From positions 1,178,001 to 1,242,000 of the forward strand of contig JAMKCF010000029.1 of the NCBI GenBank assembly GCA_023634235.1: a stretch of DNA of 64,000 nucleotides, written 5' to 3'. The translations under genes and the position numbers were made by a program. Each line of letters opens with the position of its first letter. Position 1 is the first letter of the stretch. Source of the stretch: Pisaster brevispinus (lineage: Eukaryota > Echinodermata > Asteroidea > Forcipulatida > Asteriidae). This document shows positions 1 through 12,100 of the stretch, piece by piece. A model generated the notes under the pieces. It made no database searches. It was not told where the DNA came from and was given only the letters and a program-made list of their open reading frames with translations.

Positions 1-157
1 TCAAATTCGCCAACCACCTCTTGGCAAAGAACTCTCTTAACCAGCTGATACTGTACCGCATAATCAATAACAGGACACTTGTTTTGAGGAGCTTTCCATG
101 TAATGGTTTTACTGGATTCTTGCCCAGAGCTGACTTGATAGTCTACTGATACAGGAA
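1..157 (-). CDS. Fibronectin III exon of Tie-like receptor gene (partial)
   Basis: Read on the minus strand, this exon encodes about 52 residues with the fibronectin III pattern: a Pro-Val start, a conserved Trp in a 'TITWKAP' strand, then Pro-Val-Ile-Asp-Tyr and a Val-Gln-Tyr strand. The 3' splice site is a pyrimidine-rich TTTTCTTCAG at 158-160, giving a phase-1 start like the EGF exons to its right. The exon runs off the left edge. FN3 domains form the membrane-proximal ectodomain of both Tie kinases and many receptor phosphatases, so the domain does not decide the cytoplasmic part. Confidence 0.75.
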
Positions 158-3100
158 CTGAAGAAAACAAAAGTAAAATACAAATGATCTGTCCTGGTAC
201 GAAATTATGAAAATGTTAGAAAATTAACACTATCATTATTTTGCCAATGTCTCGTAACAACCTTGGCAAGTGGTGTGTCGTGGTTCAGCAAGACAACTAG
301 CCATTAGTGCTTGTCCTTTAGATGGGACGTAAAGCCAATGGTCCTGAGTGCTGTGTAATGCACAAAGAGAGTCCAGTTACACTTATCGCACCCTATTCTC
401 GTAGCCACCGTCACTTATAAGTAAGGCTTTCAAGTAAAGGCGCACCGTATCTGAACGGCTCATGAGGCGGATTTGGTCGTATTATGGTGTGTGCAGAATA
501 TATAGCAGCTCCATTGGACCTTTTCAGCCGGTTGGTGGCGCAGAACTGAGGGGCATCCATCAACGTTGCCACTGCTTGGGAATTTTCCCAAGATCTTGGG
601 AATTTCATACCCAGCTTGGGATCTTGGGGGAAAAAAAAAGAAAAAGAGGCAAAATTTTGGGAATTTTCGTTTAAGTGCCACAATAAATTGTTTAAGCATA
701 TTAATTTTTTTATAATGTTTTATTTAATTATTATTTAAATACTAAAAAATTATTTTCAAATGGGGCGCTCCATCCTACCACAAAGTAACCTGGTCACTGG
801 TGGTGGTGCGGGTAGTCGGCAGCCTCGCTACCATGGGCAGCGCGCCGTATCGATACCTCTCGTCACTAACCCCTGGTAGGGATGCACTGAAAAACAATGC
901 TGATTGGCTCCCAATGGTCACTACTTTGCGTGCACGCTTGTTAAAAACTTTCGAGCGCATGTACGGCGCTTGTAGGACGCTTACTACGCGCGTGTGAAAA
1001 TGCAAGTATTTTGACGAGATTCCATTTCAAATGAGTCATGTTTTTACACGGTCACCCTTAACTGCATACAGTTAGACTATCACAAAATCAAAGAAGAATG
1101 ACAGAGGACCAGTTGCTTTTTGACTTGATGCCTCTTTTACGGGTTACCGTACTTGAGCGCGCGCGTAGAACGGATCGGCCCAGGCCTAATTAAAATGTGC
1201 TAGATTCTAGCACATTTTAATGAACCAATTCCAGGGGTTATGATCGAGCAAGGCATGCTGGGAAAAAATGGCGCGGCGAGATCGATCACCCCTGGGAACG
1301 AGGATGGGTAGTCGGTGATTGGTGTATGCCTGCTTATACAGTGCATTGTTCACACGCATGGGAGCTAGACAATGTGTCGTTTCCCTTCCCTTTTAGCGTT
1401 GTAGCATACTCTTGAATTGACCGGCATCTGTCTATTCATCTTCGATGAACAATATGCAAAATGACTGAGATCAGAAGGGTTTTGTATTGATTTGTGCATA
1501 GCTTGGGAAATCTTGGGAATTTTCAAGTGGTCATCTTGGGACAATTTTTTTTTTTCAGAGTGGCAACACTGGCATCCATTGCGACCACATACCACACCAC
1601 CGAACCACTGGTGGCAGCGGAAACTGACTCCTAGCCAAGCAAATGGAGCTTCAGACGAACTATATTCTGCACACATAATACGACCAAATCCGCCTCGCTT
1701 GTAAGTTTGGGGATGTATCACGTTATACCATGATACCATCATGAGCCGTTCATATACGGTGCGCCTTTGCTTGAAAGCCTTACTTATAAGTGACGGTGGC
1801 TACGAGAATAGGGTGCTTATCGTTAAGAGAAGGGGTTCCCCTGGGTGAAGTTCTGGGATGGCTGGCAGCAGGTTGCGCCACGGCTACTTGTAAACCGTTA
1901 CATGTGCTATAGAAATAAGTATGTCTTGTAATTCAAACATAGCTTCGCGTAAATTGTGCAAAAACATAACGAGTGCTCTTACATGCCCTCAGGTGTGGTA
2001 AAGCGTTATATAAAAACTGTGTATTATTAGCATTCAGTGTCAGTAATTTAATGCAGTCAGTGGCTTAATCAACCATTTTCATTTGGGGGCTAATCAATTT
2101 ATCGAACCAAGCATTTTTTTTCGATCTCATTAAGGGGGGGCAAGAGGGGAGGAGGGCAAGTGTTCATAGAAATTAACAAAATTGTAAATAACTGATGTCA
2201 TTTGGAAAACGTTTTTAAGAAGGTTGAAGGAACATTTAGACTCATTATTGTTCGCAAACCTTACCGTAACAAATTCTGCAATTTTGATTAATGCCAATCT
2301 GACCATACGGACAAGAGTCTGCAAAACACAGAATGTTGAAAAATGTCATATTTAGTAAAAACAAAACTAATAAGAAATATCAGCTGCAACAACTATAACA
2401 ATATTTATTCCCTTCTTTTTTCAGTTAGTTTTAATTTGGCTCACAGCCTTGGGAAATGATTATCAAGAACAACATTTTAACAAAGTAAACAAATTAGAAC
2501 CAATGTTTGTTGCAATTAGAATGTGGAAAATCAGCTTGGTGACCTGCAAACTGCTGGATAGAGGAACAAATAGGAAAAAACCCACTAATTTGATGAAGTG
2601 AGCAGCTGGGGTTGAGCCTGGTAAAAGGCTTCAAGGTCAGCAATTTGTATCCCCCAAACTTTAAATTTTATCAAAATCAGCCGAGGGGAATCACACGTTG
2701 CTATTGGGGCTTTCAGATTACATCATATCTAGAAAAACAATTTTACAGCTTTATAGTCAACTTTAACATTTAGTCTGAATGTGGACAGACAAACAGAAAG
2801 ACAACAACGGACAGACAGACAGACAGACATATTAGTACACATAGGCTAAAAGCAACTTTATGCAGAAGATATATAACCACAACTCTATCAATCAATTAAT
2901 CAATCAATCAATCAATTCATCAATCAATCGAAAGTCATGTATATAGCGCCAAAATCAAAAGTTTGCTCGTATATGCTGAGGCACAACATGAATGGTTAGT
3001 AAGACTGCTGGAACAGGGAGCTTTGAGTAAAAATGAAAAATCACACTTTAAATAACCAGTATCATTTTTTAAGAACCAGTGATATCAGACTATATGTGAT

Positions 3101-6100
3101 AATAAACACATTATTTTTACCGCACTAACCAAGACACCATACACTATGTCAATTTCTACTTGTATTGAACCTTTTCCATTCTTCGAGGTCCCCTGACATG
3201 TTTTACATGGCTGTTTGTTTCAATAGTTTGTTTGAAAATGCACAATTCAAACTTGTGTATCCATACAAAGAATGACAGACTGAAAAATTGAGTGGTCAGT
3301 CAGTTGAATGTATACTTACTTTGGCAATTTTCACCTCTGAATCCTCCTTGACAAAGTACACCGGTCGGGCATGCACCAGAAACTCTGTCACAAGCTTCAC
3401 CACCGGCACAATGACACCCCTGGGCACAATTTACTCCAAACCACCCATCAGAACAGTCTGCATAAAGGAATGACCATGGGTATTTATTCAGAGAGACTTA
3501 AAGCTGATAAGTTTCAATCTGAAGCTTACTTATTATTGTGAGATTTTGCATGGGTTTATTGATGTCAAACTGTAAAACTAAAAGGCTCATCTGTTAGGTA
3601 TTACATCTCTAAACCCTTGATGGCACTATTTAAACAATGAAAGTGGCAATGTACATAAGATAATAGGAGGCACATCTTACAATTATAAAGTTATAAAGTT
3701 CATACGCGTACCAATTTTTACGAAACAACTTCAACATACTATTGAAAACACGATACTTCAAATCATGGCTATAAAAGCATGTACCCTTCTAGTATAAGCG
3801 TGACAGTAAAATATATATGATTACATTTTTTCAGTTTTTCTATATTTTGGAAGTTAAGAGCTTTTGCTTGACACATTGCACATAGACCGAGAATCCTGTC
3901 AAATATTAGTGATATTTACAACATACATTTTTTTTTTGCAGAGACTAGAAACACCTCATGTGAGTGTTCACAAGAAATATTTGAAAGTAATCCATACTAC
4001 AGGATAAAGTCTCTGCCATGTTGTCTTTGTTTGTAAATTTCATAACTGTAGAGTTTGTGTTTCATTGACTTCAAATGTATCATTAACACTACTCGTATTG
4101 GATTTACATGTATAACCACCGTCTGTAGTGGTTAGTCCTTTTGTTATTTCAACATTCCATTCAGTTTTCAGACAGGTAAAGTTTGAAAAACAGTTGGTGC
4201 AGTCATTCCTTTCTCCAATTTTCAATAAACACACAATGAAATCATCATGACAATTGTTTTTCTTAGTTGTTTTTCTAGCAAACATTCATTTTTGGGGGTC
4301 ATAATTTCTTAGCTTAAAGCTTAACTGCTGAAAAAGTATGTTTATGGATAATTTGTACAATTTCTGAGTGTATAAACAAAATATTTCAGATAAAGGGATG
4401 TCCATTTATATCAAGTCTAAACTCACCTTCACAGTTCTCCCCTGTGAAGCCAGATCTGCAATTACTGTCTGGAGTGCAAGTACCAACTGAACTGTTACAA
4501 GCTGCATTTCCACACCGACATTCCAAATTGCAACCTGCACCATACATACCATCTGGGCATCCTAAACAAGAGAAATTGCAATACATTTTTGCGTACTCAC
4601 AACAGAACAAACAACAAAACCAATATAACTGAACATATCACAGGTTGAAGCAGAAGCCAACAATTTTTTATTTTACTATGATTTTGGGACAAAGAAATAA
4701 AAGACTTAAATAATTCTGCCATTTAAATACAAAATAATCTTAAATTTGATGATGTTATAAACAGCAAAAATGTTTGTAGATTGTTATGATGTTCAAAAGG
4801 ATCTGTATTCATACTTTGTTCACAATTTGAGCCCATAAAGCCAGCTGCGCACGTACAGCCAAACGGATCTGGAAGACACATTAGATTGCCAACGCAACCT
4901 TTAGCATAGTTACTGGTGCATCGGGTACCACAGTCTTGACCGAAGCAGTTGTTGTTATGCACTGTGGAAATATTAAAATAAATCAGTCGTCATTATTTTG
5001 TTAATAGCTGTGTACACTAAAGCCAACACCCAACAAACTCCTGGAAATAGTCATAACATCGGTAGAAAGATAGATGAAAAGATCCAAAACAATACCTCTA
5101 CACAATGTTGTCTTTTGGTAGATGTTGGCTCTTAAGATCCCTTTGTACATAAGACAAAACATAAAACTTTCTTCTTGATAATTCAATAATTTGGTTCGGC
5201 ACGACTCTGGAGGGCCTGTCTGAAACGGTGTAACTCTTCACATAATCTCTGCACATTTTACAAAGTGTCCAGTAATAAACAACATGGGAAACCGATTGGG
5301 TACGTTTTAAATAATTCGGGATTGAACAAAGACAAACTTACTAGAGCAGGATTTGAACCAACGATCTCCGGTTTAATGTGCCGATGCTCCACCAACTGAG
5401 CAATCTAGCCCTGTGTTAGCTAGACTGAACTTTCGTCGATTCCTTGGTCATCTGACAAATTCAACGCATGCGCTCCATCCCACATCATTGCAGCTTTATT
5501 TCACCACTTTGTTGTGGTTGTGCGCCCTCACTTGCCCGACCCCCCCCAAAAAAAAAAAAAACGGTTTAACGCAGCCTAGCCCGAACATCTGACGTCACAC
5601 TTCGAGGCTCGTGAATAAAGACAGGGGAGCAGTCTAAACGCAGCCTCGCTGCCATGGGCAGCGCGCCGTATCGATATCTTTCGTCGCTAACCCCTGGGTA
5701 GGGAAACACTGAAAATCAACGCTGATTGGCTAACAAAAAGTTAAGGCTATGCGTGCACTCTTGTTAAAAACATTCGAGAGCTTGTAGGGCGCTTGTCGGG
5801 TGCTTAGTTCGTCGTTCGTTCGTACGAAGAATATCAAGGTGTACATCACCTAAATAGGAAGATCCTTATTTAGCCAAATGATGGTCTCATCATCGAGCTA
5901 TCGAAGTTCAGAAGACCCGTGAGGGGATTTGTAGATAGGACAAGCATCGATGATGGGATCTATAGTTTGGATCATTCCACAGGCACAGTTTGGCGATAGA
6001 TCAGCTCCAATTTTTGCAGGAAATGTTGTGTACGACCAACTCCAGTTCTGATACGGTTAAGGTTGACCCAGGCTTTTCTTGAGAGGTCACTGCCACTTGG

Positions 6101-9100
6101 TTTTGCACAGGGCTCTGGGATGAACTCCTTCAGGTTGGTAGTGGACGAACTCCATTGGTCTGACCAGAGTTTTGCTATCCAGCTGGGTAAGATGGAGGGG
6201 GGCTTCTCGAGCGGCAGCTCAGCGGCCTGTGTTGCAAAATGTCTTCTAGGGAGACGCTGTCCTTCAAAGGCAGAGGGGGCAGGAACAAGGCAGTTATCTC
6301 CGTCACGCTTTGGGGCAAGCTTGGTGTACTGCACATCCCGTCTGAGCTGAGCTGGTGGTTCACCAGACAGTACTGGCAGGTTGCTGACAGGTGTTGCAGT
6401 GAGTGTTCCGCTGATTAGTCTCATAGCATCATTGAGGACAACATCAACCTTGTGTACATGGGTGTTGTGGCTCCACACAGGTGCGGCATACTCGGCGGTG
6501 GAGAAGGCAAGAGCTAGGGTGGAGGTGTGAAGGGTGGTGAAATCAGCTCCCCATCCAGTCCCAGCGAGCTTCTTTCGGAGAGACACTCTGGCTTGGGTCT
6601 TTTGAGCTGTGGTCCATTGTAGGGCTGAGTTCACAGGAGATCGCCTAATGTTGGATGCTTTCGTACCTTGTTTGACGTAGGATGCAATCCCATGCTTCTT
6701 GTGTGGTATGAAGCAGTTCAGATCAAAACCTTCGATGTGAAGCTGTTCTTCTGTCTCACAGTGTGTTTCTTGGAGGCAGATAATATTAACACATCTTTCC
6801 TTTGCAATATGAGGAATCAGATCTCGCTTTGAGCGGGTAGCGATATATTTTTTTACCACACGCTAGCTATGGGGCCACAAAAAAGCATTCTGATTGGTCC
6901 GTTTCTGGAGAGGTCGTGCATTCTAAATAAGGTAAACTAAGGAAATTGTTATTACACGTAGTTGTGGTACAGGGCCCTGTTCTTGCATTCTAAATAAGGT
7001 AAACTAAGGAAAGCGTTATTACACGTACTAGACTTGATGACAAGTCGTTAGTCAGTGTCTATTTGTCTGCCAGCGCTGCCTGTTACAAACACACATCCTG
7101 CCGTTCATGCAACAGTCACAGTGCGATTATACATTCAGGCAACGGTCGTAGGGCGCGTGGCAAGGTCCGTCAGCTCTAACTACTTGAGTAGCTTGTTCCC
7201 AGCCGAATATTCATATATGGTACATTATACATTGCATATGCAGAATTGCCATAGAGAGGGCCAATGGTATAGCTCGTCTGACAAAATTGGAAGAATTCAT
7301 TATAAACATGGGAATGTATCTTTCCTGTTGGCTTTTTTTTTAATGACAGTTTATTTGCCAACATCAATGTAAAAATCATAATATTTTAATCATTATAACA
7401 ATTTCTTAACTTTCTTTTAAGATAAATTTGACCAATGCATTATCATAAAATGTTACTATCGATAATAAACCCCCTATCGAAGAATGAAGTGTGCGCCTGG
7501 TAGCTGCAAAATGACATACGCTGCACGATGTATGATGAATTTTCATGTCTTCATGATTCTTCACCAATCAAACTGCTCCGTCCAATTTTGGTAGCAAGTC
7601 CAACTGCATGTGTACAAAGCTGGGTACAGGTTATTCAAGACGGTAATTGCGACTGACTCACACACATATTGGGATCGAGGGTGTGTGTACTGTCCCCGCA
7701 ACTAGACCGTACAACAATTGCCGACTTGATTTCAAGACTATACACGTACTGGGGTGGATTTCACAAAGAGTTAAGACTAGTCTTATCTCGAGTTAGGACG
7801 AGTTACTCGTCCTAACTTAGGACTAGCCTGAAGTTTGTAATAACTCCTAGGACTAGTCCTAAGTTAGGACTATCTTTGTGAAATCGACCCCTGGTGGTAC
7901 AGGGCCCTGGCCTTGGATCACAGTATGCAGTGCGTGTGGTGTTAATACAGCGGCTCTTGGTACATTGTGTGCGCTATCGGTGTCGCTAATGTTAATCGGT
8001 GATAGTAAAAATAGAGACAAGAGGTATGGCCTACAAGAAAACTAAACAAACTTAAATGTTAATAGTAATGTTTTAACTAGTTCGCACGAGAAGTATCTGT
8101 GTGTGGATCGATGGCAGAGTGTGCCGCGTACAACTCACTCGGGCTTATCTTTGGCTGGGAATGGGTACGATCGAAATATTAAAAGTCCCCCTTGCTATTC
8201 TGGACCCTTTCTACTATACATGGTAGTAGAGCTATTGTTTGTTTTGCAAAAAAAATAGTTAGTGGCCTGACTTTTCGACCCTAGCAGAGTCTTTCTCGAA
8301 GGCTAAATGCGAAGAAAGACTCTGCTTTCGAGAAAGACTCTGCTAGGGTCGAAACATCAGGCCACTAACTATGTTTGTGCATTTATATCCCTTCTATTGT
8401 TTATTATTTATATAATTATACATATTTTCTCTCTGCTTACCTTACCTTACCGTTTGTGCAGTAGGCCTATTTCTTATATATATATTTTTTAATGTGAATT
8501 TATTTGTTCTTGTATTTTTTCTTTATTGTCATTCTTCTATAAATATGCCCTAAATGTTCCTATTTTTAAGTTGGGATTTGTAAACTTTTGAGTCACAGTG
8601 TTCAATGCGTACACTTTTCAGAACGCTTTTCTCCAGACTCTTGTCTTTGCCCTGGTTGTTTATTTGGATATTTGAGCAGGATGATGATGCAAGGATTAGC
8701 TAGACAGTAGACCCTATGGAAAGATGTAAGCGATCGTGGTGTTCTTGCTGAATTGTGTAAACAAAGGGTTCAAAGAAATGGTCGATACATTAAAAGAAAG
8801 TAGATCAGTGGAGTGAGAAAAATGGGCAGGAGAAAACATTTAAGTTTGTTTAGTTTTCTTGTAGGCCTGCCTCCTGTCTCTATTTTTGTTATCACCGATT
8901 AACATTAGCGACACTAGCGCAACACACTGTACCAAGTGCCGCTGTATTAACACCACACGCACCGCATACTGTGCTCCAAGGCCAGGGCCCAGTACCACCA
9001 GTGCGTGTAATAACGCTTTCCTTAGTTTACCTTATTTAAAATGCACGACCTCTGCAGAAACGGACCAATCAGAACGTTTTTTTGTGGCCCCATAGCTAGC

Positions 9101-12100
9101 GTGTGGTATGGAAAAAAAGTATCGCGCTTCCAGGAGCTGCGTAAGACACTCTTCTGGTGATAGAAGGCTAGAGATGTACTGACATATCACAAGATCGAAA
9201 AAGAATGAGAGGGGGCCAGTTGCTCCACCTTTGACAGCGCCCTCTGCGAAGTCTCTAACACAGAATGGATCAACCAGAGGACTATTTAAAATATCCAATA
9301 TATTTGGATATTTTAAAGTCACACTTTCAGGGGTTGATTTCACAAAGCACTTATTAGATTCATCTTAGGATGAATTGTCAGTATCATAAAAGTGATTTGT
9401 ATTGTGACATCACACTTTCCTTTGCAATTAGGAGTGATTTGGAGTTAAGATCAATCTTAGCTCTTTGTGAAATCGAGCCCAGGGGTTACAATCGAGCGAG
9501 GCATTCTGGGAATTAAAAGAAAATGGCGCGGTGAGATCGTACACACTTGGGATTGAGGTTCGGTTAACGATCTATGACCAAATTCGGGTGCAACCTTTTA
9601 GTCAAAACCACGCATGCGTGGTCTGTAGTTCACTTACGCATTATTTAGATTAGTGGAAGAAACAAATTCTGCAGAGGCTAATTCGTTCGCACGGTTTAGT
9701 AACCTGTTCGAACGTATTATTAACTCGTTCGCACGGTTTAATAATCCGTTCGCACGGTTTAGTCAAGGCATGAATTGAAGGAAGTGGAAGAAAAAAAACA
9801 TGCAGGGGCTAATTCGTCCGAACGACTTACTAAACCGTGCGAATGGATTGCTAATTCGTTCAAACGGAATACTAAACCGTTCGAACGGATTGCTTATTCG
9901 TTCGAACGGATTACTAAACCGTGCGAATGGATTGCTAAATCGTTCAAACGGAATACTAAACCGTGCGAACGGATTATCAATTCGTTCGAACGGATAAGCC
10001 CCCCCCCCCCTTTTTTCTTCCACTGTCCCTTCCCGGGCTCCGTAATCTTAATCTTTGACATATCTTTTTGGAAAAAAACTACCATATATCGTTAAACCAA
10101 CTTTTTGTGTTATTGCAAAAGTTAACCAAACGTTCTCCGCCATGAAACCAAACCGCCATCTTGACAAAATGACGTAACTTCGTTAGTTGACTAGAGAAAC
10201 AGTGCTCGTGGCTCGGACAGCTTTGTAAACAGTGGAGCGGCTGGGACGGGAGACCACGCACGTGAGCCGAGTGGCAAAGCTACGAGGGCCTTTTCCAACT
10301 TGTTTGTGGTTTTTATATATGAATTAATCATAAAGTATGAAACGTGCATACACACGATGAGACGTTCGCCATTTTCTATATTTGTCAATTTGCATAATTT
10401 GTTAATGTTTGCCGACCCGCTGACCCCCGACGGTTCTGATTGATTATAAAGAAAAACATTAGAAACCGCAAACAAATTGGAAAAGGCCCTCGCGGCTTGC
10501 CACTCGCGTGCGTGGTCTCCCCTTCCGGTCGCTTGTGATGGCGGCTCTAAGAAGCTGTCAAAGCCAAAAAGGTATTGACAAAAGGTTAGGTTGATCCAGT
10601 TGGACTAGCTAGTTCAACTATGCAGCGTTCGAGTGGCATCTAGATCGACTATGGTTAAGTCTCGTCGACTCTAGCCAGCCACCCGAACTTGCTCCATTTC
10701 ACACAGAGATTGCAGTCAATTTACACGTACAAGGACACGACTACATAGTGAATACAAAAACATTACACGATGTACAAACATTACGAACACGCTACATGCA
10801 GACGATCGAAAGTGCATGCTGGCAAACTACATGTACATCACCTCGGACCAATCATAACACAGATACATGGACAGCTTACGTCACAGCACGTTTATCGATG
10901 AAATCATTGTATCCAAGGAAATTGGGCTTGAAAGACCAATGCCTGTCTTTATCAGCAAGGATAAAAGACAGGGAATCAGTCTATTCGTGATACTCACAGG
11001 ACTGTCAATTAATTGACAGGTACACGTTTAAAAAGCTCATCAGAGCTAGCGGTGTAGCCAGTCATTATTGACTTCATTAGCTTGAGACCCGACTTGAACC
11101 AAGTCTGTTAGTGCTCTCCCTGTAAATGTGTCAATATCTTCCGGGGGTGCTAGGCAGAAGCCATTCAACCTGTAACCTGTAGCCAGTTTATTTGCCTACG
11201 TTACGATTGTATAACAGGCAAAATTTGTCTGATCGGTTATCAAAAGCATTCCGAAAGGTTGGTATGCGAGGAACAAAAGTAGGTATTAGGAATTTCGCTT
11301 TTGGAAGAATGTGGGGGAGGCGGTAGCTTGCGACTTTGATTCTCTATTTAGAACACAGTGGAATGTATTTGAAAACGATAAAACATATTTTTTGTTTCAA
11401 AAAGCAAACCTTAAAGATGTACAATTTGCTGATAGCCCAGGGTTTTCCAGAGTTTTTGTTCACTGAGTTTTTATCTCTGGTTTTTAATCCTGTGGGACAT
11501 TTAAGTTGCTGAAAAAGTAACGAGATAAAAGTGATTGAATACGTGTAAATACGTAAATGACAATCAAAGTGAATACATTTTAAGAGGCAGCCCCATCTGG
11601 TCGACGAGCCTTCAGGCAAGCCATACCCTATATTGATGTAGCAAATTGTGTAATTCTTTAGGGCAGTTCAGAGGGAAAATGACGAAAAAGAATAGACGTT
11701 AAGGTTCTTAACTTACCTGCTTGACATCGGACACCGCTAAATCCTGGTGCGCAGATACACTCACCAGTCTTGTCGTCACACTGACCGCCGTTATAACAGA
11801 ATGGACAGTTATTATCGCACGATGGACCCCATTTGTTGGGAGAGCACTCTGTATCAAACAGGTCTTTGTTACTATCAGTTCAATTAAACTAAATCCTACA
11901 CTAAGTTTTTAAAATTGACAGTTTTAAAATGGGCAGTGAACATCATGTATTTGGTGTGTAGGGCGAGTATGTGACTAGACAAACATTCTGCGGCATGGAA
12001 AGAGACTGGTCTGACAAGCTTTAAAGCATTCAGGATTAAAATGGTATTCAAACAAATGCATTAATGGGATCTAAATCTTTAGTCCGCATCAATAATTATC

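Larger units (their letters stand above)
6838..9115. mobile_element. Large foldback (inverted-repeat) element with nested insertions
   Basis: The outer arms (6838-7028 and about 9000-9115) match in inverted orientation, for example ACCACACGCTAGCTATGGGG against CCCCATAGCTAGCGTGTGGT. The inner arms continue at 7892-8062 and 8838-8995 (TACAGGGCCCTGG, GTTAATCGGTGATA, TTGTAGGCC-type matches). The left arm is interrupted by a hAT-like insert and a hairpin element, and the centre holds another hairpin (8255-8372). No transposase is present. Confidence 0.7.

Noticed and set aside
9763..10095. Repetitive ORFs on both strands ([13 protein letters not shown] and NPFARFS-type heptads)
   Set aside because: The 21-bp DNA repeat keeps several frames open at once; the segment is a TIR element.
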